Below are positions 9,224-18,804 of a stretch of 64,000 nt of DNA, one piece after another; within the stretch, counting starts at the first letter, position 1; each line of letters opens with the position of its first letter. The DNA is from Terrabacter sp. Root85 (lineage in GTDB: Bacteria; Actinomycetota; Actinomycetes; Actinomycetales; Dermatophilaceae). The notes under the pieces are model-generated. The model searched no databases. It was given only the letters and a program-made list of their open reading frames with translations, and was not told the origin of the DNA. The position numbers and the translations under genes are program-made. Location of the stretch: NCBI RefSeq assembly GCF_001429185.1, contig NZ_LMIW01000009.1, positions 186,001-250,000 of the forward strand, given 5' to 3'.

Positions 9224-10723
9224 ATGAGCACGCCCACCCGCATCACCCACCTCATTGACGGCCAGCCGTGGGCCGGCACCGCCGAGCGCACGTCGCCCGT
9301 CTTCAACCCCGCGACGGGGGAGCAGTCCGGCGTGCTCGACCTCGCCTCGGCCTCGCTCGTCGACGAGGCCGTCACGTCCGCCGCCTCCGCGTGGGAGGAG
9401 TGGGCCGACGCCTCGCTCGCCAAGCGCTCGGGCGTGCTCTTCGCCTTCCGCGAGCTGCTCAACGAGCGCAAGGAGGACGTCGCGGCGCTCATCACGGCCG
9501 AGCACGGCAAGGTGCTCTCCGACGCGCTCGGCGAGGTGACGCGCGGCCTCGAGGTCGCCGAGTTCGCCTGTGGCATCCCGCACCTCATGCGCGGCGGCTT
9601 CTCGGAGAACGCCTCGACGAACGTCGACGTCTACTCGATCCGCCAGCCGCTCGGGGTCGTCGCCGTCATCTCGCCGTTCAACTTCCCGGCGATGGTGCCG
9701 ATGTGGTTCATCCCCATCGCCATCGCGTGCGGCAACGCGGTGATCCTCAAGCCGTCCGAGAAGGACCCCTCGGCCGCGATCGCGGTCGCGGCGCTCTGGA
9801 AGGAGGCCGGCCTGCCCGACGGTGTCATGCAGGTCGTCAACGGCGACAAGGAGGCGGTCGACGCGCTGCTGAGGCACCCCGACGTGAAGTCGGTGTCGTT
9901 CGTCGGCTCGACGCCGATCGCGAAGTACGTCTACGAGACGGGCACCGCGCACGGCAAGCGGGTCCAGGCCCTCGGCGGCGCCAAGAACCACATGCTCGTC
10001 CTGCCGGACGCCGACCTCGACCTCGCCGCGGACGCGGCGGTCAACGCCGGCTTCGGCTCGGCGGGGGAGCGGTGCATGGCGATCTCGGCACTCGTCGCCG
10101 TCGAACCCATCGCGGACGAGCTGATCTCGAAGATCAAGGACCGCATGGGCAAGCTCGTCACCGGTGACGGCACGCGCGGCTGCGACATGGGCCCGCTCGT
10201 CACCTCGCAGCACCGCGACAAGGTGACGTCCTACCTCGACGCCGGGGTGTCCGAAGGTGCGACGCTCGTCGTCGACGGTCGTCAGGACTCCTACGAGTCC
10301 GACGGGGAGGGCTACTTCCTCGCGCCGACCCTCTTCGACCACGTCAAGCCCGGCATGTCGCTCTACGACGACGAGATCTTCGGTCCGGTGCTGTCGGTCG
10401 TTCGCGTCGGCTCCTACGACGAGGGCCTCACGCTCATCAACAGCAACCCCTACGGCAACGGCACGGCGATCTTCACCAACGACGGTGGCGCGGCCCGCAA
10501 GTTCCAGCGCAACGTCGAGGTCGGCATGGTCGGCGTCAACGTGCCGATCCCCGTGCCGGTGTCGTACTACTCCTTCGGCGGGTGGAAGAACTCGCTCTTC
10601 GGCGACACCCACGCCCACGGCATGGAGGGCGTCCACTTCTTCACCCGCGGCAAGGTCGTCACGTCGCGCTGGCTCGACCCGAGCCACGGCGGCCTCAACC
10701 TTGGCTTCCCCCAGAACGACTGA
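9224..10723 (+). CDS. mmsA: Methylmalonate/malonate-semialdehyde dehydrogenase (CoA-acylating)
   Basis: A 499-residue aldehyde dehydrogenase. The catalytic Cys284 sits in GSAGERCMAIS, the glycine motif is FVGSTPIAKYV, and ISPFNFPAMVPMWF is typical of the CoA-acylating MmsA/IolA branch. It would convert malonate semialdehyde, the last inositol-specific intermediate, to acetyl-CoA, CO2 and NADH. The start is ATG 9224 after GAAGGA. The gene is often called iolA in iol clusters. Valine catabolism is an alternative role for this family, but the setting favours inositol. Confidence 0.93.
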   Translation: MSTPTRITHLIDGQPWAGTAERTSPVFNPATGEQSGVLDLASASLVDEAVTSAASAWEEWADASLAKRSGVLFAFRELLNERKEDVAALITAEHGKVLSDALGEVTRGLEVAEFACGIPHLMRGGFSENASTNVDVYSIRQPLGVVAVISPFNFPAMVPMWFIPIAIACGNAVILKPSEKDPSAAIAVAALWKEAGLPDGVMQVVNGDKEAVDALLRHPDVKSVSFVGSTPIAKYVYETGTAHGKRVQALGGAKNHMLVLPDADLDLAADAAVNAGFGSAGERCMAISALVAVEPIADELISKIKDRMGKLVTGDGTRGCDMGPLVTSQHRDKVTSYLDAGVSEGATLVVDGRQDSYESDGEGYFLAPTLFDHVKPGMSLYDDEIFGPVLSVVRVGSYDEGLTLINSNPYGNGTAIFTNDGGAARKFQRNVEVGMVGVNVPIPVPVSYYSFGGWKNSLFGDTHAHGMEGVHFFTRGKVVTSRWLDPSHGGLNLGFPQND

Positions 10724-10755
10724 CCCGCAACACTTTTCGAGAGGAACGAACGACC

Positions 10756-11688
10756 ATGGCCGAGTCCAAGGCCCGCAACACCGACGACCGCTACAGCAAG
10801 CTGACGATCGGTGTCTGTCCTGACCAGTGGGGCGTCTGGTTCCCCGAGGACGAGAAGCAGATCCACTGGGAGACCGCGCTCGACGAGATGGCCGAGGCCG
10901 GCTTCTCGGTCATGGAGACGGGGCCGTTCGGCTACTTCCCCAAGGACCCGAAGCGCCTGCAGGAGGAGATGGACAAGCGAGGCTTCCAGGTCGTCGCCGG
11001 CACGGGCTGGGGCATCCTGCACAAGCCGGAGGCCTGGGCCGACACGGAGAAGACCTTCCGCGAGATCGCCGAGACGCACGCCGCCGTCGGGGCGGAGTAC
11101 ATCGTGCACCTACCGCCCCTCTTCCGCGACGACAAGACGTGGGAGTTCACCGACGACCGCGTGCTGTCGACGGAGGCGTGGAACGCCTACATCTCCAATG
11201 CCGACAAGCTCGGTCGCATCATGAAGGAGGACTACGGCCTCAAGATGGTCCTCCACCCGCACGGCGACAGCCACATCGAGACGCCCGAGGACATCGACCG
11301 CGTCTTCCAGGCGACCGACCCCGACTACGTCGGCTTCTGCCTCGACACCGGCCACATCGTCTACGGCGGTGGGGACCCGATGGAGCTGTGCCGCAAGTAC
11401 CCCGAGCGCATCTCCTACGTCCACATCAAGGCGATGGACGAAGGCCTCGTCAAGCAGGCCCACGACGAGGACTGGCCCTTCGGTCTCGCTGTCGCCAAGG
11501 GCTGCTCCGTCGCACCGCCGGCCGGCGCGCCGGACATGCCGTCGCTCATCGAGGCCCTGGCCGACCTCGACAAGGAGCTCTACGTCGTGTGCGAGCAGGA
11601 CATGTACCCGTGCGAGCCGTCCTACCCGCTGCCCAACGCCATCCAGACCCGCGAGTACCTCGCGTCCATCGGCCTCGGCCTCCGCTGA
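10756..11688 (+). CDS. iolE: myo-inosose-2 dehydratase
   Basis: A 310-residue TIM-barrel dehydratase removing water from 2-keto-myo-inositol to give the diketone substrate of IolD. The IolE-like start (IGVCPDQWGVWFPEDE), the metal-ligand segments LHPHGDSHIE, CLDTGHIVYGG and YVHIKAMD, and a C-terminal CEQDMYP stretch are visible. ATG 10756 is preceded by a GAGAGGAA ribosome site. It lies between mmsA and the second inositol dehydrogenase, in the same operon. Confidence 0.88.
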   Translation: MAESKARNTDDRYSKLTIGVCPDQWGVWFPEDEKQIHWETALDEMAEAGFSVMETGPFGYFPKDPKRLQEEMDKRGFQVVAGTGWGILHKPEAWADTEKTFREIAETHAAVGAEYIVHLPPLFRDDKTWEFTDDRVLSTEAWNAYISNADKLGRIMKEDYGLKMVLHPHGDSHIETPEDIDRVFQATDPDYVGFCLDTGHIVYGGGDPMELCRKYPERISYVHIKAMDEGLVKQAHDEDWPFGLAVAKGCSVAPPAGAPDMPSLIEALADLDKELYVVCEQDMYPCEPSYPLPNAIQTREYLASIGLGLR

Positions 11689-11721
11689 GCCCCTGCTCTC
11701 GCTGACGAAGGAGTCACACCA

Positions 11722-12726
11722 ATGACCGTACGCATCGGCATGATTGGCCCGGGCGGCATGGGCCAGGCTCACATCGACCGGATCCACACCGTCATCGCGG
11801 GCGGGCGGGTCGTCGCCGTCTCCGACGTCGACCCGGCCCGAGCGGCCGAGGTGGCGTCGCGGGTCGACGGGACGGCATACGCGTCCTCGGCCGAGCTCAT
11901 CGCCGCCGACGAGGTCGACGCCGTCATGATCTGCAGCTACGGGCCGGCGCACGAGGTGGACGTGCTCGCGGCCATCGCGGCGGGCAAGCCCGTCTTCTGC
12001 GAGAAGCCGCTGACGCCGACGGCGGAGGCCGCGCTGCGGATCATGGAGGCCGAGCAGGCCGGCGGGCGGCGCCTGGTGACAGTCGGATTCATGCGTCGCT
12101 TCGATCGGAGCTACCGCGAGATGAAGACGCTGCTCGACTCGGGCGAGCTCGGCGAGACGCTCATGGTCCACTGCGCGCACCGCAACCCGACCGTGCCCGA
12201 GCACTACACGTGGGACATGGCCATCAACGACACCGCGATCCACGAGGTCGACACGATGCGCTGGCTGCTCGGCGAGGAGTTCGTCTCGGCGCGGGTCGAC
12301 AAGCCGAAGAAGACGTCGCTGCGCTTCGAGCACCTCCAGGACCCACTCGTGCTCATCCTCGAGACGGAGTCGGGGGTGCGCGTCGACGACGAGATCTTCG
12401 TCAACTGCCAGTTCGGCTACGACATCCGCTGCGAGGCGGTTGCCGAGAAAGGCACGGTGTCGTTGGGCGACCAGAACGCGATCGTCGTGCGCGACGGCGT
12501 CGGGGTGCGCAACGCCATCGCCCGCGACCACAACGACCGCTTCTGGGGCGCCTTCGTCACCGAGGTGCAGGAGTGGATCTCCGCAGTGGCGCGGGGCGAG
12601 CACACCGGGTCGACGTCGTGGGACGGGTATGCCGCCGCGTGCGTCTGTGACGCCGGTGTCCGAGCGCTCACCGACGAGGGCGTCGTCAAGGTCGAGATGA
12701 TCGCGAAGCCCGACTTCTACGCCTGA
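11722..12726 (+). CDS. iolG: Second inositol 2-dehydrogenase-like protein (Gfo/Idh/MocA)
   Basis: A 334-residue paralogue of the first operon gene, with Rossmann motif [16 protein letters not shown] and the active-site stretch [15 protein letters not shown]. It is the last gene of the operon. It probably oxidises another inositol stereoisomer (scyllo- or D-chiro-inositol) or shares myo-inositol oxidation; the two proteins differ enough to suspect different substrates. The start ATG 11722 follows AAGGAG. A strong hairpin follows the stop. Confidence 0.85.
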   Translation: MTVRIGMIGPGGMGQAHIDRIHTVIAGGRVVAVSDVDPARAAEVASRVDGTAYASSAELIAADEVDAVMICSYGPAHEVDVLAAIAAGKPVFCEKPLTPTAEAALRIMEAEQAGGRRLVTVGFMRRFDRSYREMKTLLDSGELGETLMVHCAHRNPTVPEHYTWDMAINDTAIHEVDTMRWLLGEEFVSARVDKPKKTSLRFEHLQDPLVLILETESGVRVDDEIFVNCQFGYDIRCEAVAEKGTVSLGDQNAIVVRDGVGVRNAIARDHNDRFWGAFVTEVQEWISAVARGEHTGSTSWDGYAAACVCDAGVRALTDEGVVKVEMIAKPDFYA

Positions 12727-12764
12727 CGTCGGGCGCCGGCCGGCTCACGGCCACACCGATGGAA

Positions 12765-12805
12765 CGCGGTGGATCGCCGGCACCAGGTACCGGCGATCCA
12801 CCGCG
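12765..12805 (+). terminator. Long hairpin terminator ending the iol operon
   Basis: A perfect 16-base stem, 12765-12780 against 12790-12805, encloses a 9-base loop (core GCGGTGGATCGCCGG). It begins 38 bases after the last iol stop. There is no U-tract, as is common in high-GC actinobacteria. Confidence 0.75.
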
Positions 12806-12990
12806 GTGAACGCTCGGATCGCCCTGATCGGCAAGGTTGGACTCGCGTGGACAGATGGTCCGCTCGTGGCTACTTTGGGCAGATCGTCGCGGGGGCGGTC
12901 AGCCTCCTCGGTCCGATCGAGAGGGCTGTCCCATGTCTCGTCACGTGAACCCCTGTCACTGCTCCACCACCATGGATCGGACGGCCTGAC

Positions 12991-14808
12991 GTGGCCGGCG
13001 CGGGGCCGGAGCTCAAGCGGTCGCTCAACCAGCGGCAGCTGACGATGATCGCCATGGGCGGCGTCATCGGGGCGGGCCTGTTCGTCGGCTCGGGCACCGT
13101 CATCCACGACACGGGCCCCGGGGCGTTCATCACCTACGCCCTGTGCGGCGTCCTCATCATCATGGTGATGCGGATGCTGGCCGAGATGGCCGTGGCCAAC
13201 CCGTCGACCGGCTCGTTCGCCGACTACTCCCGCAAGGCGCTCGGTGACTGGGCGGGCTTCTCCGTCGGCTGGCTCTACTGGTACTTCTGGGTCATCGTCG
13301 TGGGCTTCGAGGCCGTCGCCGGCGCCAAGGTCATCAACTTCTGGCTGCCGGGGGTGCCGACGTGGGTGCTGAGCCTGCTGCTCATGCTCCTCATGACGGG
13401 CACCAACCTCATCTCGGTCTCGTCGTTCGGGGAGTTCGAGTTCTGGTTCGCCGGGATCAAGGTCGCGGCGATCATCGTCTTCCTCGCCTGCGGTGCCCTC
13501 TTCGTCTTCGGCATCTGGCCGAACGCCGACCTCGACTTCAGCAACCTCACCGCGCACGGCGGCTTCTTCCCCAACGGCGGACTGGCGGTCACGGCGGGTG
13601 TCGTGACGGTGATCTTCTCGATGGTGGGCGCCGAGATCGCGACCATCGCCGCAGCCGAGTCCGACAACCCGGAGCGGGCCGTGTCCAAGGCCGCGAACTC
13701 CGTCATCACCCGCATCGCCATCTTCTTCGTCGGCTCGATCTTCCTGCTCGCGGTGATCCTGCCGTGGAACTCGGCCACCCTGGAGGCGTCGCCCTACGTC
13801 GCGGCCTTCCAGGAGATGGGCATCCCGTATGCCGACCACGTGATGAACGCGGTCGTGCTGACCGCCGTGCTCAGCTGCCTCAACTCCGGCCTCTACACCG
13901 CGTCCCGGATGCTCTTCGTGCTGGCCGCCCGCCGGGAGGCACCCGCCTCGATGGTCTCGGTCAACTCCCGTGGCGTGCCGATGGTCGCCATCCTGGCCTC
14001 GTCGGTCGTCGGCTTCCTCGCCGTCATCATGGCCGCCGTCTCGCCCGACACCGTCTTCTCGTTCCTGCTCAACTCGTCCGGCGCCGTCATCCTCTTCGTC
14101 TACCTGCTCATCGCCGTCTCGCAGATCATCCTGCGCTACCGGGCTGACGCGTCGACGCTCAAGGTGAAGATGTGGTGGTTCCCCGCCCTGTCGGTCATCA
14201 CGGCGCTCGGCATCGTCCTGGTGCTCGTCCAGATGGGACTCACCGAGGACGTGCGCATCCAGCTCGTGCTGAGCCTCGTGTCGTTCGGCATCGTCCTCGT
14301 CCTCTTCTTCATCAACCGGGCCCGCATCGCCCGCCTGCCCGAGCGTGTCGCGCCCGACCACACCGGTGAGGCACGGCGCGTGCTCGTGCTCGCCAACCAG
14401 ACCCTCGAGGCCGACGAGCTGATGCGCGAGCTCCAGCGCATCGACGCCATGGGCAAGGCGACCTACTACGTCTGCGTCCCCGCCAGCGCCGTCGAGACGG
14501 GCACCGCCTCGACGCACGGCGCCGTGTCCGTCGCCGAGGCGACGACCGAGGCGGCGCAGGCCCGGCTGGACCGGACCCTCGAGGCCCTCACGGCGCACCA
14601 CCTCGACGCGACCGGCGGGCTCGGCGACTACCGGCCCCTGCGTGCCCTCCGGGCGGCGGTGAGCCACTTCGACCCCGACCAGATCGTCATCGTGACGCTG
14701 CCTGCCACGGACTCGATCTGGCAGCGCTTCGAGGTCGTCGACCGGGCCGGCGAGCTCGGTCTGCCGGTGACCCACGTCGAGGCCGCCTCGCTCGTCATGC
14801 AGGCCTGA
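12991..14808 (+). CDS. Amino-acid permease (APC/AAT family) with C-terminal USP-like cytoplasmic domain
   Basis: A 605-residue protein. Residues 1 to about 450 form a 12-segment transporter of the GABA/aromatic amino-acid permease type, with the first-helix motif GGVIGAGLFVGSG and MLAEMAVANPSTGSFADY. Residues from about 465 onward are soluble and look like a universal-stress-protein-type alpha/beta domain (RRVLVLANQTLEADEL ... DQIVIVTLPATDS). The GTG start at 12991 gives the expected N-terminus. It is followed after 3 bases by a two-domain USP gene, so uptake and a nucleotide-sensing module are likely coupled. The substrate is not predictable beyond amino acids. Confidence 0.88.
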   Translation: MAGAGPELKRSLNQRQLTMIAMGGVIGAGLFVGSGTVIHDTGPGAFITYALCGVLIIMVMRMLAEMAVANPSTGSFADYSRKALGDWAGFSVGWLYWYFWVIVVGFEAVAGAKVINFWLPGVPTWVLSLLLMLLMTGTNLISVSSFGEFEFWFAGIKVAAIIVFLACGALFVFGIWPNADLDFSNLTAHGGFFPNGGLAVTAGVVTVIFSMVGAEIATIAAAESDNPERAVSKAANSVITRIAIFFVGSIFLLAVILPWNSATLEASPYVAAFQEMGIPYADHVMNAVVLTAVLSCLNSGLYTASRMLFVLAARREAPASMVSVNSRGVPMVAILASSVVGFLAVIMAAVSPDTVFSFLLNSSGAVILFVYLLIAVSQIILRYRADASTLKVKMWWFPALSVITALGIVLVLVQMGLTEDVRIQLVLSLVSFGIVLVLFFINRARIARLPERVAPDHTGEARRVLVLANQTLEADELMRELQRIDAMGKATYYVCVPASAVETGTASTHGAVSVAEATTEAAQARLDRTLEALTAHHLDATGGLGDYRPLRALRAAVSHFDPDQIVIVTLPATDSIWQRFEVVDRAGELGLPVTHVEAASLVMQA

Positions 14809-14811
14809 GCC

Positions 14812-15708
14812 GTGGCCATCGTCGTCGCCTACACGGCGCAGGACAGCGGCGCGTCGGCGCTCGAGCTGGCCGCCGTGCTGTCACGGTCGACGGGCGAGCC
14901 CCTCACCGTGGCCGTCGTCGTGACGACCCCGCACGCAGCGGGGGCCGCGGAGTTCGTCGACGGGGACTACCTCGGGCCGCTCCGCGACTGGGGCGAGTCG
15001 GTCCTCGAGCAGGCCCGGACGGCGCTGCCTCCTGACGTCGAGGCGAGCTTCGTGGTGCGTGCGGCATCGTCGATCCCCGCCGGCCTGCTCGAGCTGGCGG
15101 CCGAGGTCGACGCGTCCGCCCTCGTGCTCGGCTCGTCGAGCAAGGGCGCGCTGGGTCGCATCTCCTTCGGCAGCGTGACCGACCGGCTCGTGCACTCGGC
15201 GCCCCTCCCGGTGCTCCTGGCCCCCCTCGGATACCGACCCACGCCGGGCTCTCGCATCCGCCGGGTCAGCATCGGCTTCGGCGGGTCTGCGGGCGCGTCG
15301 CACGTGGCGGCCGTGGGGGCCGCGGTCGCCGAAGCCCTCGGTGCGAGCCTGCGGGCGGTGTCGTTCGCCGTCCGGCCGCCCAAGCGGATCTACGGCAGCG
15401 TCGAGGAGTCGGCCGACGACCTCGTCGTCGACCGGTGGGTGGCGCGCACGACGAGCGCTCTCCGGGCCCAGGTGGGAGCCCACGACGCCGCACTGGCCGA
15501 GCGTCTCGCCCGGTCGCTCGTCGTCGGCGAGGGAGTCTCGTGGAGCACGGCGATCTGGGACGTCGAGTGGAGCGACGGCGACCTGCTCGTCGTCGGTCCG
15601 AGCTCGTCGGCCCCGGCCGCCCGGCTCTTCCTCGGCTCGCGCGCCTCGAAGATCATCCGGTCGGCACCGGTGCCCGTCTACCTCGTGCCGGCCCCCCGAG
15701 CAGGCTGA
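14812..15708 (+). CDS. Tandem universal stress protein
   Basis: A 298-residue cytoplasmic protein of two UspA domains. The first carries the ATP-binding signature G-2X-G-9X-GS in GSSSKGALGRISFGSVT (about residue 105); the second has a degenerate version (GPSSSAPAARLFLGSRAS). It starts with GTG three bases after the permease stop, so the two are surely co-transcribed. A role as ATP-dependent modulator of the permease, whose own tail looks USP-like, is inferred. Confidence 0.85.
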   Translation: MAIVVAYTAQDSGASALELAAVLSRSTGEPLTVAVVVTTPHAAGAAEFVDGDYLGPLRDWGESVLEQARTALPPDVEASFVVRAASSIPAGLLELAAEVDASALVLGSSSKGALGRISFGSVTDRLVHSAPLPVLLAPLGYRPTPGSRIRRVSIGFGGSAGASHVAAVGAAVAEALGASLRAVSFAVRPPKRIYGSVEESADDLVVDRWVARTTSALRAQVGAHDAALAERLARSLVVGEGVSWSTAIWDVEWSDGDLLVVGPSSSAPAARLFLGSRASKIIRSAPVPVYLVPAPRAG

Positions 15709-15738
15709 GCCTCCTTCTGCACCAAGCAGATCCGGCCG

Positions 15739-18225
15739 CTACCGGTCCGCGTGAGAGGAGAGCTGGGCGGCGAGATAGGGCGCTGTCGCGCTCCCCTCGA
15801 CGCCCGCGACCTGCTCCGGGGTGCCCGTCGCCACGACACGGCCCCCCGCGTCCCCACCGCCCGGGCCGAGGTCGATGACCCAGTCCGCGCTGACGATGGT
15901 GCCGAGGTCGTGCTCGACGAGCACGACGGTGTTCCCGGCGTCGACCAGCGTGTGGAGCTGGCGCAGCAGCAGGGCGATGTCGGCCGGGTGCAGCCCGGCC
16001 GTGGGCTCGTCGAGGAGGTAGAGGGCGTGCCCGCGCCGGGTCCGCTGCAGCTCGGTCGCCAGCTTGATCCGCTGGGCCTCCCCACCGCTCAGCTCGGTGG
16101 CGGGCTGACCGAGACGCAGGTAGCCGAGCCCCACCTCGCGCAGCGTCGTGAGGCTGCGCGCGGCGGCCGGCACGTCGGCGAGGAAGTCGGCGGCCTCGTC
16201 GACGGAGAGGGCCAGCACGTCGGCGACGTTCTTGCCGCGGTGGGTGATCTCGAGCGTCGCGGCGTTGTAGCGCGCGCCGTGGCAGGTCGGGCACGGCGCA
16301 TACGTCCCGGGCAGGAAGAGCAGCTCGACGGAGACGAAGCCCTCGCCCTGACACGTCTCACAGCGTCCCTCGGCGACGTTGAAGGAGAAGCGGCCCGCGC
16401 CGTAGCCGCGGGCGCGCGCCTCGGGGGTGGCGGCATACAGCTTGCGCACGGCGTCGAAGAGGCCGGTGTACGTGGCGAGGTTCGAGCGCGGGGTGCGCCC
16501 GATGGGCCGCTGGTCGACACGGACGAGCCGGTCGAACGACTCGAGGCCGGTGGCGTCGTCGACGTCGATCTCGAGCTCGGTCTCCTCGGGGTCGTCGGGG
16601 CTCTGGCCGAGGTGGCGGCGGACGAGCTCGGAGAGCACCTGGGTGACGAGCGTCGACTTGCCCGACCCCGAGACTCCGGTGACGGCCGTCAGGACGCAGA
16701 GCGGGACGTCGACGGAGACGTCGTCGAGGTTGTGCCGGCTGATCCCGCGCAGGTGCAGCCAGCCCTGGGGCTCGCGCTGCGGCCGCGGGGGACGCTCGGC
16801 GCGGCCGAAGAGGTGGTGCCCGGTGACCGAGGCCTCGACGTGCTCGAGCCCGTCGACCGGACCCGAGTAGAGCACGTGGCCGCCCTGCTCGCCCGCGCCC
16901 GGACCGATGTCGACGACCCAGTCGGCGCGGCGGACGATGTCGAGGTCGTGCTCGACGACGAAGAGCGAGTTGCCCGAGCGCTTGAGCGCGTCGAGCACCT
17001 CGAGCAGCGGCGCGGCATCGGCCGGGTGCAGCCCCGCGGACGGCTCGTCGAGGACGTAGACGACCCCGAAGAGGCCGGACCGCAGCTGGGACGCGATACG
17101 CAGGCGCTGGGCCTCACCGGGGGAGAGCGTCGTCGAGCTGCGTCCCAGCGAGAGGTAGCCGAGGCCGAGGTCGAGCAGCACCTGGACGCGCGCGAGGAGG
17201 TCGGTGCAGAGACGCACGGCGACTTCGGTGGCCTCGCCCGACGTGGCGGACGACGTCGCCGCGCCGGCCTCGGTCAGCTCGGCGACGGGGCGCACCAGGG
17301 CCGCGAGGTCGGTGAAGGACAACGCGTTGGTATGCGCGATGCTCAGTCCCCGGAAGGTGACGGCAAGGGCGTCCTCCCGCAGTCCCGTGCCGTGGCACGC
17401 CGGGCACCGGACGCTGCGGACGAAGCGCAGGGCCTTGTCGCGCATCATCTGGCTCTTCGTGTCGGCCAGGGTGTGGCGGATGTGCTTGCGGGCGCTCCAG
17501 AAGGTGCCGTGGTAGTCGCGGCCGGTCGTGTCGTCGGCCTCACCGCGCCGGTCGATGAGCACCCGCGGCTGCTCGTCGGTGTAGAGCAACCAGTCGCGGT
17601 CCGTGCGGGAGAGGTCACGCCAAGGTGCGTCGACGTCGATCCCGAGGGTCCTCGTGACGCGCACGAGGTTCTTGCCCTGCCAGGCGCCCGGCCACGCCGC
17701 GATCGCGCCGTCGCGGATGCTCAGGGACGGGTCGGGCACGAGCAGGTCCTCGGCCACGTCGTGCGCCTCGCCCAGCCCGTGGCACTCGGGGCATGCCCCG
17801 GCGGCGGTGTTGGGGGAGAAGGCCTCTGCCTCGAGGCGGGTCGCGCCGACGGGGTAGGTGCCGGCGCGGGAGTAGAGCATCCGCACGAGGTTGGAGAGGG
17901 TCGTCAACGTGCCGACGGTCGAGCGCGAGCTCGGGGCGCCGCGGCGCTGCTGGAGCGCGACGGCCGGCGGCAGGCCGGTGATCTCCTGCACGTGCGGGGC
18001 GCCGACCTGCTGGAGCAGCCGGCGAGCGTAGGGCGCCACCGACTCGAAGTAGCGCCGCTGCGCCTCGGCATAGAGGGTGCCGAAGGCGAGGGAGGACTTG
18101 CCCGAGCCGGAGACGCCGGTGAAGGCCACCATCGCGTCACGCGGCAGGTCGACGTCGACGGTCTTGAGGTTGTGCTCGCTGGCTCCGCGGACGTGGACGA
18201 AGTGGTCGGTCGGGTCGAGGTGCAC
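15739..18225 (-). CDS. Short UvrA-like excinuclease ATPase (UvrA2-type)
   Basis: An 828-residue tandem ABC ATPase, shorter than housekeeping UvrA (about 950). Both Walker A motifs read GVSGSGKS. Signatures are LSPGEAQ in the N-half and LSGGEAQ in the C-half, with LDEPSAGLHP and LDEPTAGLHP as Walker B. Zinc-type CxxC pairs are CPECHG, CPACHG, CETCQG and CPTCHG. The region between the first Walker A and its signature looks reduced, consistent with loss of the UvrB-binding domain. Such proteins occur near drug-resistance genes in Streptomyces, and DNA-damage tolerance or drug self-protection is likely. It is convergent with the USP gene. Confidence 0.88.
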   Translation of the reverse strand: MHLDPTDHFVHVRGASEHNLKTVDVDLPRDAMVAFTGVSGSGKSSLAFGTLYAEAQRRYFESVAPYARRLLQQVGAPHVQEITGLPPAVALQQRRGAPSSRSTVGTLTTLSNLVRMLYSRAGTYPVGATRLEAEAFSPNTAAGACPECHGLGEAHDVAEDLLVPDPSLSIRDGAIAAWPGAWQGKNLVRVTRTLGIDVDAPWRDLSRTDRDWLLYTDEQPRVLIDRRGEADDTTGRDYHGTFWSARKHIRHTLADTKSQMMRDKALRFVRSVRCPACHGTGLREDALAVTFRGLSIAHTNALSFTDLAALVRPVAELTEAGAATSSATSGEATEVAVRLCTDLLARVQVLLDLGLGYLSLGRSSTTLSPGEAQRLRIASQLRSGLFGVVYVLDEPSAGLHPADAAPLLEVLDALKRSGNSLFVVEHDLDIVRRADWVVDIGPGAGEQGGHVLYSGPVDGLEHVEASVTGHHLFGRAERPPRPQREPQGWLHLRGISRHNLDDVSVDVPLCVLTAVTGVSGSGKSTLVTQVLSELVRRHLGQSPDDPEETELEIDVDDATGLESFDRLVRVDQRPIGRTPRSNLATYTGLFDAVRKLYAATPEARARGYGAGRFSFNVAEGRCETCQGEGFVSVELLFLPGTYAPCPTCHGARYNAATLEITHRGKNVADVLALSVDEAADFLADVPAAARSLTTLREVGLGYLRLGQPATELSGGEAQRIKLATELQRTRRGHALYLLDEPTAGLHPADIALLLRQLHTLVDAGNTVVLVEHDLGTIVSADWVIDLGPGGGDAGGRVVATGTPEQVAGVEGSATAPYLAAQLSSHADR

Positions 18226-18281
18226 GTGACCTGTCTAGTCGCTCGGGCCCGGGCGGGCACCATCGGTCGTGGCCGGTCGGG

Positions 18282-18746
18282 TCAGTACTCGCCCTTGATG
18301 ACGAAGTAGGAGCCCCGGATCGTGCCGGCCAGCTTCGACTTCTGACGGGCGAACTTGAACCGGGACGCGAGCTCCTCGGGGACCTCCATGCCGTCGGAGA
18401 GCTTGAAGCCGACGGCGCGCTTGCCCGCCGGGTCGATCGCGTACATGACGTTGATCGACAGGCCGGACTCGTAGAAGACGTAGGCCATCCTGAGCCCGTC
18501 GACCTCGAACGCCGTGGCCTCGAGGGGCCGCGACTCGATCGTGAGGTCACGCTCCTCCGCGAGGATGCGGTGGACGTACTCGACGATCTCGCTCGCGTCT
18601 GCCGCGGGCTCGACGGTGAGGACGTGGTCGTACTTGTTCTTGTAGTAGCGCGCCTCGTTGGCCCGGAGGCCGGCCAGCGCCTCCGCGACGGGGGAGCTCT
18701 CGAGCCCCTCGGTGGACACGTCCACGAAGTCGACGACGTACGACAC
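18282..18746 (-). CDS. Conserved-looking hypothetical protein, 154 aa
   Basis: I do not recognise this family. The protein is soluble and mixed alpha/beta, starting MSYVVDFVDVS (GTG at 18744-18746) behind a GGAGG ribosome site with spacing near 8. It ends IRGSYFVIKGEY. It carries a lysine/tyrosine-rich stretch (ARYYKNKYDHV) and no signal or membrane segment. Codon use is like its neighbours, so it is a real gene. A few more codons upstream are open but would place the start before the ribosome site. Confidence 0.7.
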   Translation of the reverse strand: MSYVVDFVDVSTEGLESSPVAEALAGLRANEARYYKNKYDHVLTVEPAADASEIVEYVHRILAEERDLTIESRPLEATAFEVDGLRMAYVFYESGLSINVMYAIDPAGKRAVGFKLSDGMEVPEELASRFKFARQKSKLAGTIRGSYFVIKGEY

Positions 18747-18804
18747 GGCATACCTCCTGGTCTCGGGGCTTCGTCGCCACAGTAGCGCCGCGCCCACGCG
18801 ATGA

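Noticed and set aside
15751-18309. An 852-codon plus-strand open frame opposite the UvrA-like gene
   Set aside because: Antisense shadow; the minus strand shows Walker, signature and zinc motifs, while the plus strand shows only Gly/Ala/Arg/Val-rich low-complexity protein.
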